DNA of 64,000 nt from Lactiplantibacillus brownii (GCF_031085375.1 NZ_JAVCWF010000001.1:1-64000); one strand, 5' to 3'. Counted from the stretch's first letter, positions 20,272 through 31,603 are shown. Made by a program: numbers and translations. The notes: generated by a model from the sequence alone, not told the origin.

Positions 20272-22141
20272 GCAAAGTTATTTATTCAATACGGGACAGG
20301 GGTTTCAAAGTCAGGATTATTTAGGCTGTCACGTGGAAGCAGACGGTCGAGTGAGTTTTCGTGTCTGGGCGCCGCAAGCCCAAGCGGTCGGGGTTGTTGG
20401 GACGTTTAATCAGTGGAAGCCAACGGCGTTAACACCGGTTGGTACGACCGGTATCTGGGCCGGGGAGTTAACACAAGTCAAAGTGGGTGAGTTATATAAA
20501 TTTGAAATCACGAGCGCTGACGGGGCCAAGCAACTTAAAGTTGATCCATTCGCACAACAGTTTGAACGTAAACCGGGTGATGCGGCTGTGGTGCTCGCGC
20601 CTATCACGAAGCAATGGCATGACAGCTTATGGCTGGCGCGCCGGAAAAAATCCAATCCAGCCAATCGCCCCATCAATATTTACGAAGTTCATCTGGGATC
20701 TTGGCGACGACATTCAAATGGGGATTATGACACGTATGCCGAATTAGCGGCTGAATTAATTCCGTATGCTCATCAAATGGGTTATACACATTTAGAACTC
20801 ATGCCGGTAATGGAACACTTATTGGACGCCTCTTGGGGCTATCAGCAGTTTGGTTATTTTGCGCCAACGAGTCGTTTTGGCAGTCGCGAGGATTTCTTGA
20901 GTTTCATCGATCAATGTCATCAAGCGAATCTTGGCGTCATTGTGGATTGGGTGCCAGGCCATTTTATTCGCAATTATGATGCCTTATATCACTATGACGG
21001 CACCCCGACTTACGAATATGCAGATCCCGATCAGGCTGACAATCATCGTTGGGGCGCGTGGAATTTTGATCTCGGTAAAACTCAAGTTCAAAGCTTTCTG
21101 ATATCGAGCGCTTTATATTGGCTTGGAACGTGTCATTTGGACGGACTACGCGTCGATGCCGTCTCAAACATGCTGTATTTGGATTACGACGAAGGTCGTG
21201 AAGGCCAAGTCAATCAATATGGCGACAATCGTAATTTAGCCGGCATCGCGTTCTTACAAGCCTTGAATACCGCCGTTTTTGAGCGGCATCCTGATGTTTT
21301 AATGATTGCTGAAGAATCATCCTCGTTTCCACAAGTTACTGGTCCCGTTGCCCAAGGCGGATTGGGCTTTAATTACAAGTGGAATATGGGCTGGATGCAC
21401 GACACTTTGGATTTTTTTGAAATGGATCCCTTATATCGGCATGATCATTACAAATTGCTCACATTTGCGTTTGTTTATATGTTTGACGAGCAATTTATTT
21501 TACCGTTCTCACATGATGAAGTGGTTCATGGCAAAAAATCGTTGATGCACAAAATGCCAGGTGATCGGTATAACCAATTTGCGAATTTACGGACGATGCT
21601 GACTTATATGGCGGCATTTCCAGGCAAACAGTTGAACTTTATGGGATCAGAATGGGGGCAATTTTTAGAATGGCGTGATTGGGATCAATTGGAATGGGTC
21701 GATTTGAAGGACCCGCTCAATCGGCAGATGCAACACTTTACTGCTGCCTTGAATCAAGTCTATACGGCCAATCGACCGTTGTGGGAACTGGATCATGAAC
21801 CGCGTGGCATCGTTTATAGCAATACGGATGACGCGGCGAGTTCGACGCTAGGCTTTATTCGTCAGGCCAAACGGAAGTATAGTTTCGTCATCGCTGCTTT
21901 TAATTTCGTCCCGGTGGAGCGGCGTCGATACCGTATTGGCGTCCCGTATTCTGGGGAGTACGAACTATTGTTAAACACTGAAGCTAAAGCATTTGGTGGG
22001 ACTTGGACCAAGCTGGAGACGACTTTTATTGCAGTTAACCGACCGCATAAAGGTCAGCCGGCCAGCTTCGAAGTGACGCTACCCGCGATGGGCGCTTTGC
22101 TGATTCGGCCACGTCAAGTGAAAAGGGAGTCGAAAAAATGA
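20240..22141 (+). CDS. glgB: 1,4-alpha-glucan branching enzyme GlgB
   Basis: GlgB moves alpha-1,4 chains to create alpha-1,6 branches in glycogen. The protein has an N-terminal carbohydrate-binding module 48 ([17 protein letters not shown]) and a GH13 barrel with the four conserved regions: [18 protein letters not shown] (nucleophile Asp), IAEESS (acid Glu) and [12 protein letters not shown] (transition-state Asp). A C-terminal all-beta domain follows. The TTG at 20240 has AGGAGG 11 bases upstream; the in-frame ATG at 20204 lacks one, so the protein is taken as 633 residues. It is the first gene of the glg operon and overlaps glgC by four bases. Confidence 0.96.
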   Translation: MAETELTTTATQSYLFNTGQGFQSQDYLGCHVEADGRVSFRVWAPQAQAVGVVGTFNQWKPTALTPVGTTGIWAGELTQVKVGELYKFEITSADGAKQLKVDPFAQQFERKPGDAAVVLAPITKQWHDSLWLARRKKSNPANRPINIYEVHLGSWRRHSNGDYDTYAELAAELIPYAHQMGYTHLELMPVMEHLLDASWGYQQFGYFAPTSRFGSREDFLSFIDQCHQANLGVIVDWVPGHFIRNYDALYHYDGTPTYEYADPDQADNHRWGAWNFDLGKTQVQSFLISSALYWLGTCHLDGLRVDAVSNMLYLDYDEGREGQVNQYGDNRNLAGIAFLQALNTAVFERHPDVLMIAEESSSFPQVTGPVAQGGLGFNYKWNMGWMHDTLDFFEMDPLYRHDHYKLLTFAFVYMFDEQFILPFSHDEVVHGKKSLMHKMPGDRYNQFANLRTMLTYMAAFPGKQLNFMGSEWGQFLEWRDWDQLEWVDLKDPLNRQMQHFTAALNQVYTANRPLWELDHEPRGIVYSNTDDAASSTLGFIRQAKRKYSFVIAAFNFVPVERRRYRIGVPYSGEYELLLNTEAKAFGGTWTKLETTFIAVNRPHKGQPASFEVTLPAMGALLIRPRQVKRESKK

Positions 22142-23277
22142 ATGAGGATATGTTAGGCATTATTTTAGCTGGGGGTCAGGGGACTCGTTTAGGTAAACTG
22201 ACAAAGGGCACGGCGAAACCTGCAGTCCCATTTGGTGGCCGTTACCGGATTATTGACTTTACCTTGAGTAACTGCGCCAACTCCGGCGTCAAAACGGTCG
22301 GTGTAATCACCCAGTATCAACCGTTGGAACTCAACGCGCACATTGGTAATGGGTCCAGTTGGGGACTAGATGGTTTAAATGCTGGTGTGACGGTTTTGCA
22401 GCCCTATTCATCAACTGAAGGCGAGAAATTTTTCGCTGGGACTGCGCATGCCATTTATCAAAATATTGAGTATATTGATCAACAAAATCCAAAATATTTA
22501 TTAGTTTTATCTGGTGACCACATTTATAAGATGGACTACGATGCCATGTTGGATTATCACAAAGCTAAAAAAGCGTCGTTGACTGTCGGGGTGATTCCTG
22601 TCACCAAGCAAGAAGCGCAACGGTTTGGGATGATGAATACGGATGAGACCGACCGCATCATCGAATTCGAAGAAAAGCCGGAACATCCTAAGAGCGACAA
22701 GGCCTCCATGGGGATTTACATCTTTAATTGGCCAACCCTTCGGAAATATTTAGTGAATAGCTATGCCACGGACAAATCAATGGAAGACTTCGGTAAGAAT
22801 GTCATTCCAGCTTATTTAGCACACAATGAGTCAGTGTATGCCTACGCATTTAAGGGTTATTGGCGAGATGTGGGGACAATTCAGAGCTTGTGGCAAGCGA
22901 ATATGGAATTCTTGTCACCACATAACCGCTTGAATATTGGCGATAACAGTTGGCGTATCTATTCGAAGGCCCAAGTTTTACCGCCGATGTTTTTGACCGA
23001 GACGAGTCAAGTCAATAATTCGATGATTGTTGACAGCTGTTATGTTGCTGGTGAAGTTGATCATTCAATCTTGTCGCAACGAGTCTCCGTTGGGATGGGT
23101 AGCCGAGTGGTCGATAGCATGGTGATGCCGGGTGCCACGATTGGTAAAAATGTGGTGATCGATCACGCGTTGATCGGTGAAGAAGCGATTATTGGTGATG
23201 ATGCAGTAGTGAAAGGGACCGCGACAGATATTGCGGTCGTTGGCTATGATGAAGTTGTGGGGGTGGAGAAACCATGA
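22138..23277 (+). CDS. glgC: Glucose-1-phosphate adenylyltransferase GlgC
   Basis: GlgC makes ADP-glucose from glucose-1-phosphate and ATP, the committed step of glycogen synthesis. The 379-residue protein starts with the nucleotidyltransferase signature [13 protein letters not shown], continues with [19 protein letters not shown] and [10 protein letters not shown], and ends in a left-handed beta-helix of hexapeptide repeats. It overlaps glgB and glgD by ATGA-type four-base junctions, so translation is coupled. In Bacillota GlgC usually works with GlgD as a hetero-oligomer. Confidence 0.97.
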   Translation: MNEDMLGIILAGGQGTRLGKLTKGTAKPAVPFGGRYRIIDFTLSNCANSGVKTVGVITQYQPLELNAHIGNGSSWGLDGLNAGVTVLQPYSSTEGEKFFAGTAHAIYQNIEYIDQQNPKYLLVLSGDHIYKMDYDAMLDYHKAKKASLTVGVIPVTKQEAQRFGMMNTDETDRIIEFEEKPEHPKSDKASMGIYIFNWPTLRKYLVNSYATDKSMEDFGKNVIPAYLAHNESVYAYAFKGYWRDVGTIQSLWQANMEFLSPHNRLNIGDNSWRIYSKAQVLPPMFLTETSQVNNSMIVDSCYVAGEVDHSILSQRVSVGMGSRVVDSMVMPGATIGKNVVIDHALIGEEAIIGDDAVVKGTATDIAVVGYDEVVGVEKP

Positions 23278-24446
23278 AGCGAGGCAGTGTCAGTGCAATT
23301 ATTAATTTGGTGGAACCTTGGGAAGCATTAGAACCTTTGACGACGAATCGACCCGTGGGGATGTTGCCATTTGGTGGCCGTTATCGGCTATTAGATTTTC
23401 CATTATCGAGTGTGATCAATGCCGGCATTCAAAATGTGATGGTCACGTCGCCGCGGTCTGGGCGTTCTGTTTCCGACCATTTGCGGAGTGGTCGTGACTG
23501 GAATCTCGATACGATTCGGGGTGGCTTGTTCATGTATCCGTACAACGACTTAAAGTTAGTCGCCCCCGAGAAACGTGCAACGTTGATTCATCATTATTAT
23601 GATAATTCGATTTTATTTTTAAAACGCAGCCATAGTGAATATTCCGTCATTATGAGTACGCGAAATGTGGGAAACATTGATTTGAAGGCGTTACTCAGAT
23701 ATCACGAAGAACGTGACAACCCAGTGACGACCGTGTATAAACGGGTGGACCCACAAGTATTGGCACCACAAAATACCGTCTTACAATTGACGGATAAAGG
23801 CATGGCAACCGCAGTGATTCAAAAAGCCCAAGCAAAAGTGCCTAAGACGGCAACGACTGTGGCGAAGAATATGGATATTTATTTAATGAGTACTGTGGAC
23901 TTAATTGAAATTTTACAAGAAGCTAATCGGCGTGGTGACTTGATTGGTTTGGAAGAATTGATGAAACAAGCGGTCATTCAGCATAATGCAAATGCGTTTG
24001 AATATACTGGTTTTCAGGCTAATATTCATGACTTATCCAGTTACTTCGCTGCGAATATGGCAATTTTAGACGAAGCTAAATTCCGGGCACTTTTCTATAG
24101 TTCGCGGCAGATCTATACGAAGGTCAAAAATGAGGTGCCAACATTTTTTGCGGAAGGCTCGCAATTCCGAGCAAGTTTATGTGGGACTGGTGGCTATATT
24201 GAAGGTCAAGTGGCTCATTCCGTCATCTTCCGCAATGTGCTCATTAATCGCGGCAGTCAGATCAAGGATTCAGTGATCATGCAAGGAACTCGTATTGGCG
24301 CCGGCACGAAGGTGGAGAACGCCATCGTGGATAAGAACGTGGTCATTGGCCCTAATCTGATTTTGAAAGGAACCCCAACGGAACCATTAGTGATTGGTAA
24401 GGGGCAACATATCTTTCGCCAAACGGAGGTGGTCGCCAGTGTCTAA
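23274..24446 (+). CDS. glgD: GlgD, second ADP-glucose pyrophosphorylase subunit
   Basis: GlgD is a GlgC paralogue with the same layout ([18 protein letters not shown], then a C-terminal beta-helix), but its N terminus reads [20 protein letters not shown] instead of the catalytic GGxGTRL loop. This fits a regulatory or modulating subunit of the GlgCD complex. The 390-residue gene overlaps glgC by four bases and glgA by eight. Confidence 0.95.
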   Translation: MKRGSVSAIINLVEPWEALEPLTTNRPVGMLPFGGRYRLLDFPLSSVINAGIQNVMVTSPRSGRSVSDHLRSGRDWNLDTIRGGLFMYPYNDLKLVAPEKRATLIHHYYDNSILFLKRSHSEYSVIMSTRNVGNIDLKALLRYHEERDNPVTTVYKRVDPQVLAPQNTVLQLTDKGMATAVIQKAQAKVPKTATTVAKNMDIYLMSTVDLIEILQEANRRGDLIGLEELMKQAVIQHNANAFEYTGFQANIHDLSSYFAANMAILDEAKFRALFYSSRQIYTKVKNEVPTFFAEGSQFRASLCGTGGYIEGQVAHSVIFRNVLINRGSQIKDSVIMQGTRIGAGTKVENAIVDKNVVIGPNLILKGTPTEPLVIGKGQHIFRQTEVVASV

Positions 24447-25878
24447 AGTCTTATTTGCTGCTGCGGAAGCCGCCCCATTTTACAAAAGTGGGGGTCTAGG
24501 TGATGTGAGTCTGGCGTTACCACGGGCGTTGAAGGCCGCGAAAACCACGGTGCGAGTCGTCATTCCTTATTATGAAAAATTATTTCCAGCGCAATATCGC
24601 GACCAAGTCAAAGACGTCTTGCACTTTACCGTCCAAGTTGGTGACACCCCGCGCTATTGTGGGATTAAAACGATTAAGCTGGCCGGCCTGACGTATTATC
24701 TGATCGATAACCAAGATTATTTTGGTCGCGAGAACATGTACGGCTATTGGGATGACGGCGAACGGTTTGCCTTTTTCCAAATGGCAATCTGCGAAATGAT
24801 GGAACGGGTGGCCTATATTCCAGATGTGCTGCACCTGAATGACTGGCACACTGCCTTTATTCCAGTTTTACTGAAAGAAAAATATTATTGGATTCAGGCC
24901 TACCGGCAGATCAAAACGTTACTGACGATTCACAATCTACAATTTCAGGGTATCTATGATCCGATTATTTTGGACAGCTTGTTTAAGATCGGGTGGCAAA
25001 CTTTTAACGAAGAAGGCATCGCCTTTTATGGTCAGGTCAACTTTTTAAAGGCTGGGATCAATTTTGCGGATGCGGTCAATACCGTGTCACCCACTTACGC
25101 GCAAGAGATTCAAACGCCACAGTTTGGTGAACGCTTAGACGGGGTGTTACGGGCTAATCAAGGTAAACTGAGCGGAATTATGAATGGTATTGAGACACAA
25201 CTCTATGATCCAGCGACGGATGCTGCCTTAGCGGCGACTTATACGGCTAAAGACTTAGCACCCAAAAAAGTCGATAAAGCCGCACTTCAACAGGCTGTTG
25301 GGTTGCCGACTGCGGATGTGCCAGTATTGGCAGTGGTTTCTCGTCTAACAACGCAAAAAGGCATGGAACTCTTATTGGATGCGTTAGATGACTTCTTGAA
25401 AGTTCAGTCCGCGCAAGTCATCATTCTAGGGACTGGTGATCCAACTTTGGAACAGGCCTTTAGAGTTTATCAATCGGCTTATCCAGATCAAGTAGCCGCG
25501 CAAATTAAATTTGATGTGACATTAGCGCAACAAATCTACGCCGGCAGCGATATCTTTTTGATGCCGTCTGCGTTTGAACCATCTGGCTTGTCACAAATGA
25601 TGGCGATGCGCTATGGAACCTTGCCACTCGTTCATTTAGTGGGTGGTTTGAAAGATACCGTTGTGCCGTATAATCAATACACTGGTGCAGGGACCGGTTT
25701 TGGCTTTGAAGCTTATCAACCAGACGTGTTACGGCAAATCATGACAATGGCCGTGACCCTCTATGACCAGAACCCGGCTGCTTGGCAGCAATTGCAGCAG
25801 CAGGCGATGGCCCCAGATTTTGGTTGGGAGCGGTCAGCCCAAAAATATCAGCAAATTTATACGACGATCACGAGTTAG
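24439..25878 (+). CDS. glgA: Glycogen synthase GlgA
   Basis: GlgA adds glucose from ADP-glucose to the growing alpha-1,4 chain (GT5, GT-B fold). The N-terminal motif [20 protein letters not shown] contains the Lys-X-Gly-Gly ADP-glucose site, and the C-terminal catalytic motif is FEPSGLSQMMAMRYG. The GTG at 24439 follows GGAGGTGG and gives 479 residues, the normal length. An upstream in-frame ATG at 24394 lies inside glgD and would add an unrelated tail. It overlaps glgD by eight bases and lies 19 bases before glgP. Confidence 0.96.
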   Translation: MSKVLFAAAEAAPFYKSGGLGDVSLALPRALKAAKTTVRVVIPYYEKLFPAQYRDQVKDVLHFTVQVGDTPRYCGIKTIKLAGLTYYLIDNQDYFGRENMYGYWDDGERFAFFQMAICEMMERVAYIPDVLHLNDWHTAFIPVLLKEKYYWIQAYRQIKTLLTIHNLQFQGIYDPIILDSLFKIGWQTFNEEGIAFYGQVNFLKAGINFADAVNTVSPTYAQEIQTPQFGERLDGVLRANQGKLSGIMNGIETQLYDPATDAALAATYTAKDLAPKKVDKAALQQAVGLPTADVPVLAVVSRLTTQKGMELLLDALDDFLKVQSAQVIILGTGDPTLEQAFRVYQSAYPDQVAAQIKFDVTLAQQIYAGSDIFLMPSAFEPSGLSQMMAMRYGTLPLVHLVGGLKDTVVPYNQYTGAGTGFGFEAYQPDVLRQIMTMAVTLYDQNPAAWQQLQQQAMAPDFGWERSAQKYQQIYTTITS

Positions 25879-25897
25879 GATTTAGGGGGGACGAGCC

Positions 25898-28303
25898 TTG
25901 AAGTTAACACGGGCACAATTTAAAGAAGATTTTTTAGCGGAAATTAAGACGTTGTATGCGACAGATTTAAGTGATACCTCGGCACTCAATCAGTTCATCG
26001 CACTCGGTCACCTGGTACGCCGCTATGATGGGTCAAATTGGAAGCAAACTGGTGACCGCTATCGGCAACACGATGACAAACAAGTTTATTATTTTTCAAT
26101 TGAATTTTTGCCAGGTCGATTATTAAAATCAAACTTACTCAATTTGGGATTACTAGACACGGTGCGCCAAGGCCTGACTGAACTCGGCTTAGACTTTGCG
26201 GCAATCAGTGCGGCCGAACCCGATCCAGGCTTAGGCAATGGCGGCCTCGGGCGATTAGCAGCCTGTTATATGGACTCGATGGCAAGCTTAGGCATCGCCG
26301 GTAATGGTAACGGGATTCGTTATCGTTACGGTCTCTTCAAGCAAGTATTCATGGATGGCTATCAGGTGGAATTGCCTGACGATTGGTTACGAAACGGGAA
26401 CGTCTGGGAGATCCGGCGAGAAAATAAAGCCTGTCTGGTTCGTTTTGGTGGGAATGTCTGGATGCAACCACAACCGGACGGCAGCTTAAAGGCCATATCT
26501 GAAAATACCGATGACGTCTGGGCGGTTCCTTACGATGTCGGCATGGTCGGCTACCACAACGATGTCACGAATACGTTGCGGTTATGGTCGGCAGAGTTAC
26601 CGCCTAGTGCGGATAATACCACCTTTTCACAAGCACGGCGAGATCGGATTGACGACATTACTAAGGTCCTCTATCCAGATGATTCGAACTCTGAAGGGCA
26701 AGCATTGCGGCTACGGCAAGAGTATTTCTTCTCATCCGCTGGGGTCCAAAGTATCATCCGCCATTTTGGCTTGCATCATCAAGGGGTCAAAGAACTCGCG
26801 AATAAGATCGCCATTCATATCAATGATACACATCCGACGTTAGTCATTCCTGAAATGATGCGGTTGCTGATGGATGAACATCATTGTTCTTGGGAGGTTG
26901 CTTGGGCGTTGACGACGCAAGTCATGAGTTATACGAACCATACGATTATGCAAGAAGCGCTCGAAACATGGCCAATTGAGATGTTCAAAGGATTATTACC
27001 ACGGCTCTATCAAATCGTGGCTGAAATCGACCGTCGTTACCGAGTTGCTAAAACACCGATCTTTGGTGAGGAGCTGGTTAATCGGACGGCGCCACTTGGA
27101 AACGGACAAGTACGGATGGCCTTTTTAGCGGTCATTGGCAGTCATAGCGTCAATGGCGTGGCACCGCTGCACACGGAATTACTCAAAGAAGATGTTTTGC
27201 GCGACTTATATCAAGTTTACCCAGAACGCTTTAACAATAAGACTAATGGGATTGCGACGCGGCGTTGGGTGCAATTGGCTAATGAACCTTTGGCCAATTT
27301 GATCGATTCGAAGATCGGGTCAACTTGGCGCCAGCAACCGAATGAGTTGAAGACGCTAACGGCTTATCAGCACGACGCGAAGTTCTTAAAACAGTTAATG
27401 GCGGTCAAAGTGCAAAATAAGGCCGCACTAGCGGCGTATATCAAGCAGACGCTGGGCATCGACATCAGGACGGATGCGATTTTTGACGTTCAGATCAAGC
27501 GACTCCACGCCTACAAACGGCAACTGTTGCATGTTTTTGAGATTATTCGTGAGTATTTAGCAATCAAAGATCAGCCTGAAGCAGTGGAACCAGCGCGGGT
27601 GCATATTTTTGGCGCTAAAGCCGCTCCCAGCTATCATTACGCGAAGTCGATTATTAAATTGATCAATGCGCTGGCTGATCTCGTCAATCACGATCCAGCC
27701 ATTGGAGACCGGTTGAAGGTAGCGTTTATCCCGAATTACGGCGTTTCCTTAGGTGAGTTGATCATTCCTGCCGCGGACGTCAGCGAACAGATTTCGACGG
27801 CCTCTAAAGAAGCCTCCGGGACGAGCAACATGAAGCTGATGGCTAATGGGGCCGTTTCCCTGGCGACACTTGATGGTGCGAACATTGACATTATTGAGGC
27901 TGCGGGTGAAGCCAACGAATACGCCTTTGGGCTGACGGCTAAGGCGGTCTACGGTTACTATCAGCGCGGTGATTATCAGGCCGCGGACTTTTACAATGCG
28001 GACCCTGAATTGAAACGGATTTTGGACACGCTAATTGATGGCACGATTCCGGGGATCAGTACTGAGGGTCGTGAAATTTACGATTCCTTGTTAAAGTATA
28101 ACGACGAATTTTTCGTACTAGCCGATTATGAAAGCTATGTCCAGCAACAACGGCAGATCGCTCATGATTATGAAGATCAAACGCAGTGGCAAGGTAAAGC
28201 CTTAGCCAATATTGCGGCATCTGGCGTTTTCTCGGCTGATTTAGCGGTGGCTCGCTATAGCGATGATATTTGGCAAGTGCCACACGCTAAATTAGGCCAA
28301 TAA
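25898..28303 (+). CDS. glgP: Glycogen/starch phosphorylase GlgP
   Basis: GlgP releases glucose-1-phosphate from the ends of glycogen with phosphate and pyridoxal phosphate. The 801-residue GT35 protein shows GNGGLGRLAACYMDS near the N terminus and the pyridoxal-phosphate lysine motif EASGTSNMKLMANGAVS near the C terminus. Translation begins at TTG after a GGGGGG run. Placing the degradative phosphorylase in the same transcript as the synthetic genes is common in lactobacilli and suggests glycogen is constantly turned over. Confidence 0.97.
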   Translation: MKLTRAQFKEDFLAEIKTLYATDLSDTSALNQFIALGHLVRRYDGSNWKQTGDRYRQHDDKQVYYFSIEFLPGRLLKSNLLNLGLLDTVRQGLTELGLDFAAISAAEPDPGLGNGGLGRLAACYMDSMASLGIAGNGNGIRYRYGLFKQVFMDGYQVELPDDWLRNGNVWEIRRENKACLVRFGGNVWMQPQPDGSLKAISENTDDVWAVPYDVGMVGYHNDVTNTLRLWSAELPPSADNTTFSQARRDRIDDITKVLYPDDSNSEGQALRLRQEYFFSSAGVQSIIRHFGLHHQGVKELANKIAIHINDTHPTLVIPEMMRLLMDEHHCSWEVAWALTTQVMSYTNHTIMQEALETWPIEMFKGLLPRLYQIVAEIDRRYRVAKTPIFGEELVNRTAPLGNGQVRMAFLAVIGSHSVNGVAPLHTELLKEDVLRDLYQVYPERFNNKTNGIATRRWVQLANEPLANLIDSKIGSTWRQQPNELKTLTAYQHDAKFLKQLMAVKVQNKAALAAYIKQTLGIDIRTDAIFDVQIKRLHAYKRQLLHVFEIIREYLAIKDQPEAVEPARVHIFGAKAAPSYHYAKSIIKLINALADLVNHDPAIGDRLKVAFIPNYGVSLGELIIPAADVSEQISTASKEASGTSNMKLMANGAVSLATLDGANIDIIEAAGEANEYAFGLTAKAVYGYYQRGDYQAADFYNADPELKRILDTLIDGTIPGISTEGREIYDSLLKYNDEFFVLADYESYVQQQRQIAHDYEDQTQWQGKALANIAASGVFSADLAVARYSDDIWQVPHAKLGQ

Positions 28304-28320
28304 AAAAGGGGTGTGGGCAA

Positions 28321-30138
28321 GTGCAACTTGATTATGATTCTTTTCAACATCAATACAAAACCCCCTTTGGTGCGGTAACACAGCACACCCCGGTGCACTT
28401 TTCATTAGCCGTTAAAGCCAATGCGGCGATTCGACAGGTGATCTTGTGCATGGTACAAGACGGGCACTGGGATGAAGAACAACCTTTAACGATGACGCGG
28501 ATTGAACCGACCCGCTATCAAGTGACGTTCAGTCCCACTGACGCCGGACTTTACTTTTACTATTTTTGCGTCGTCACTGATAACGATACAGTCTTTTATG
28601 GCTGTGTAGATGGCGGTTACGGAGGCCCAGGCGTCCAATATGCACGGCGTGAACAAGTCCAAATGTACCAGTTGACGATTCTGGCTGCTGTTGAGAAATT
28701 ACCGCGTTGGTATCGTGAGGGCGTGGCCTATCAGATTTTTGTGGATCGTTTTTATAATGGCAATGCAGATGGGCACGTCAATGCGCCTAAACCGAATAGT
28801 TTTATTTATGGGCGAACGAGTGATCTGCCCATGTATATTCGCGGCGCAGATCAAGCTATTTTACGCTGGGATTTCTATGGTGGTAATTTGCGCGGGATTG
28901 AAGCCAAAATTCCGTATCTGAAAAAGTTAGGCGTCACGATCTTGTATCTAACGCCCATCTTTCAAGCAACGAGCAATCATCGTTATGATACCGGCGATTA
29001 TTTGAAAATTGATCCCATTTTGGGTGATTTAGCTGATTTTGACCATTTAGTCCACGCCTTGCATCATGCGGGCATGCGGCTGATCTTAGACGGCGTCTTT
29101 AACCACGTTGGGGTGGAATCACGGTATTTTAATCGCAGTGGTCACTACGATACGGTGGGGGCCGCACAATCACGGACGAGCCCGTATTATCCTTGGTTCA
29201 CCTTCACTAATTACCCGAGCGACTATGACAGTTGGTGGGGCGTTGGCGATCTACCAACGGTTGATAAAACCAATCAGAGTTATCGTGAGTTTATTTTTGG
29301 CTCCTCAGAGTCAGTGATTGATTATTGGACGGCTCGTGGTGTGGATGGTTGGCGGCTAGATGTCGCGGATGAGTTACCGGATGACTTTATTGCCGGTATT
29401 CGTCAAGCACTGGATCACTATGCGGATAAAGTATTAATCGGTGAAGTCTGGGAAGATGCTTCTCACAAGCTCGCTTATGGTCAACGCCGGCATTATTTAG
29501 AAGGTGGTGGGCTGCAAGCAGTGATGAATTATCCGTTACGGCAGTTAATTATCCATGTTTTAACGGGGACCATGGCGCCGGCTGATTGGTGGCGCGAGTT
29601 GATGACGCTGAAAGAAAACTACCCGCAAACGACGTTCCAGTTTAACTTTAATAATCTTGGTAGTCACGATACGCCGCGAATTTTGACGATGTTGCAGGAC
29701 GACTTGGCGCGGTTACGCCTAGCATTCGGCATGCTACTGACATTGCCCGGCGTGCCTTGTCTCTATTATGGGGATGAAGCGAAGATGACTGGTGGCAAAG
29801 ATCCCGACAATCGGGCGTTTTACCCGTGGGCGCGAGCTGATCAAGCTGAGATTCAAGTCGTTTCGCAATGGACTCATTGGCGACAGAATCATCCGTGGCT
29901 CAATACCGCAAATTTTGCGCCATTCTACTTGGCGGATTACGGCATTGGCTACGTGTATTGGCAAGGCCATGCTCAAGTGTTGGTGGTCATCAATGTCACG
30001 ACGATGACCCAGCAAATGACTGCGGCCGACTGTGAACTTGAAGTGGTACCAGACCAACTCGCCACTGCGATCAAACAGCAGTTAGTTGGAAAAAAGTTGC
30101 CGGGCAGTCAGCTACAAGTTATTGAAAACTTTACTTGA
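28321..30138 (+). CDS. apu: GH13 alpha-amylase/neopullulanase-type enzyme
   Basis: The 605-residue enzyme has an N-terminal starch-binding-like domain (CBM34 type, residues about 1-125) and a GH13 barrel with all four signature regions: DGVFNHVG, GWRLDVADE (nucleophile), LIGEVWED (acid/base) and LGSHDTPR. This layout is typical of intracellular neopullulanase, cyclomaltodextrinase or maltogenic amylase. There is no signal peptide, so it should act in the cytoplasm, trimming glycogen branches and maltodextrins alongside GlgP. The symbol follows common lactobacillus usage (amylopullulanase); true pullulanase activity is not proven. The GTG start follows AAAGGGGTG. Confidence 0.88.
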   Translation: MQLDYDSFQHQYKTPFGAVTQHTPVHFSLAVKANAAIRQVILCMVQDGHWDEEQPLTMTRIEPTRYQVTFSPTDAGLYFYYFCVVTDNDTVFYGCVDGGYGGPGVQYARREQVQMYQLTILAAVEKLPRWYREGVAYQIFVDRFYNGNADGHVNAPKPNSFIYGRTSDLPMYIRGADQAILRWDFYGGNLRGIEAKIPYLKKLGVTILYLTPIFQATSNHRYDTGDYLKIDPILGDLADFDHLVHALHHAGMRLILDGVFNHVGVESRYFNRSGHYDTVGAAQSRTSPYYPWFTFTNYPSDYDSWWGVGDLPTVDKTNQSYREFIFGSSESVIDYWTARGVDGWRLDVADELPDDFIAGIRQALDHYADKVLIGEVWEDASHKLAYGQRRHYLEGGGLQAVMNYPLRQLIIHVLTGTMAPADWWRELMTLKENYPQTTFQFNFNNLGSHDTPRILTMLQDDLARLRLAFGMLLTLPGVPCLYYGDEAKMTGGKDPDNRAFYPWARADQAEIQVVSQWTHWRQNHPWLNTANFAPFYLADYGIGYVYWQGHAQVLVVINVTTMTQQMTAADCELEVVPDQLATAIKQQLVGKKLPGSQLQVIENFT

Positions 30139-30192
30139 AGTTTACATGAATGCGATAGTTCGGTATGACGGGGTTCGCTATATTATAACTGT

Positions 30193-30232
30193 ACTTCTTA
30201 ATCAGCACCCCGCGATTATGTCATTAAGAAGT
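30193..30232. repeat. Ten-base inverted repeat after apu
   Basis: ACTTCTTAAT at 30193 is perfectly repeated inverted as ATTAAGAAGT at 30223, 20 bases apart, just before the operon terminator. A TATTATAAC sequence lies immediately upstream. It may be a processing or stability element of the operon 3' end, or the 5' end of a short RNA ended by the same terminator. Confidence 0.5.
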
Positions 30233-30258
30233 ATCCCCGTCGATCCTTAAGAGACGTA

Positions 30259-30299
30259 GAAAAAGCCATGACTTTCCTTGATTTAGTCATGGCTTTTTT
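30259..30299 (+). terminator. Intrinsic terminator of the glg operon
   Basis: AAAAAGCCATGACT pairs with AGTCATGGCTTTTT, with an 11-base loop and a T-run. It is about 120 bases after the apu stop. Confidence 0.92.
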
Positions 30300-30749
30300 G
30301 AGTTGTCTAGTTTTTCAGAAAACACCCCAATGTTTCAAACCCGATTTTCATGGTTAGTTAAGTTACGCGGTATAATGAGAACAGAGAGAACTAGTGCATT
30401 GTCATGATTTATGCTTAACTTGCCGCTTCGGTTGGTCTGGACTGATGCTGGAACGTGGTGGCCACGTTTGTGAGCCAAAAGGCGGTCTCACAAGCCGGGC
30501 TTTCTCTAAGCTGGAAATTCACCAGCCAAGAGAAATTTCACCACTGAGCATCATCCAGCCCGCCCTGCGCTAAATCAAAAAGTCTAATATCAATTGGCTT
30601 TCATAAAACACTATTTAATGTCGGAGTGGACCAGCGATATTTTTTTGGCGTATGAACACAACAATGTGCTGATGGTTCATGGAGATGAAGCATTGGCCAA
30701 TTTAGTTTAGTGCTTCAGGCAATTTGAATAAGTATTAGGAGGTAATCGA
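30300..30749. other. Intergenic region with one structured repeat
   Basis: About 450 bases between the glg terminator and the Cof-type phosphatase. The structured repeat at 30419-30573 fills the middle. AT-rich sequence without recognised genes makes up the rest; the promoter for the next gene was not identified with confidence. Confidence 0.6.
30419..30573 (+). repeat. Family-A structured repeat, copy 7
   Basis: This is an almost identical inverted partner of the copy at 3170-3325, 27 kb away. The outer stem pairs GACTGATGCT with AGCATCATCC. The inner hairpin TTGTGAGCC...CGGTCTCACAA keeps the CC/GGTC bulge, and a second inner hairpin is formed by TTTCTCTAAGCTGG with CCAGCCAAGAGAAA. Confidence 0.8.
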
Positions 30750-31517
30750 GTGTATCAAGCAGTAGTATTTTTCGACCTTGATGGCACTTTGATGCGTGAT
30801 GACAAAACAGTCGCACCAAGTAGTGTCGCGGCGATTAAACAATTAAAAGCCAATCAAGTTTTACCGGTCATTGCAACGGGTCGTAATGTGTTTGAAGTTG
30901 CCGATATTATGCGGCAAACGGGCATCGATTCGATTGTGAGTGCGAACGGGAGTTACGTGCAATATAAAGGAAAATTTTTAGCAGCACATGAGATGGATAA
31001 GGGCTTACTGGCCGATATTACCCACTATGCGAATCAGCATCAGGATGCGTTGGCATACTATAATAACGCCGGTTTTGCGTTGAGCCATCGCGATGCATTA
31101 ACCGTGGCAAATTATCGTGGGTTACATCAGTATGCGCGTGTTCAACCGGATTTCTATCGGCGTCAACACATTAATTTCCTGCTGACGTTTGATCCGATTA
31201 GCGCCGAGAAGTATCAATGGCGTTATTATGGTCAATTAACGTTTGTCCGCAACAATCCGCGGGCTTTGGACACCATGATCTGGGGTGTTTCTAAAGCAAC
31301 CGGGATTCATGATATTCTAGTCAATGCTGGTTTAACAGGCATTCCAACTTATGCTTTTGGGGATGCGGCTAACGATCTTGAAATGTTTCAGATGGTCGAT
31401 AAGCCGGTTGCGATGGGAAATGGCTTAGCCAGCGTGAAACATTTAGCGGCGTACATTACTGCCGATAACATGCACGATGGTATTAAAAAAGGCTTAGCCC
31501 ATTTTGATTTAATTTAA
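30750..31517 (+). CDS. Cof-type HAD-IIB hydrolase
   Basis: The 255-residue protein has the HAD motifs FFDLDGTLM (motif I with two Asp), a Thr in IATGRNVFE (motif II), a basic residue near the cap and GDAANDLEMFQMVDKPVAMGN (motif IV). Cof-type proteins are cytoplasmic phosphatases acting on sugar phosphates, flavin mononucleotide or similar small molecules. The exact substrate cannot be told from sequence. A perfect AGGAGG lies seven bases before the GTG start. It is a single-gene unit closed by a terminator. Confidence 0.88.
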   Translation: MYQAVVFFDLDGTLMRDDKTVAPSSVAAIKQLKANQVLPVIATGRNVFEVADIMRQTGIDSIVSANGSYVQYKGKFLAAHEMDKGLLADITHYANQHQDALAYYNNAGFALSHRDALTVANYRGLHQYARVQPDFYRRQHINFLLTFDPISAEKYQWRYYGQLTFVRNNPRALDTMIWGVSKATGIHDILVNAGLTGIPTYAFGDAANDLEMFQMVDKPVAMGNGLASVKHLAAYITADNMHDGIKKGLAHFDLI

Positions 31518-31550
31518 GCAAGTAAAAATCAATTTAATTGAAGATTGTAA

Positions 31551-31603
31551 AGCAGTCGCGATGACCTGATCCGAATTTTGGGTTCAGGGCATCGCGGCTT
31601 TTT
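31551..31603 (+). terminator. Intrinsic terminator after the HAD gene
   Basis: A long imperfect stem (GCAGTCGCGATG with CATCGCGGC, inner CCTGA/TCAGG) is followed by T5. Confidence 0.85.
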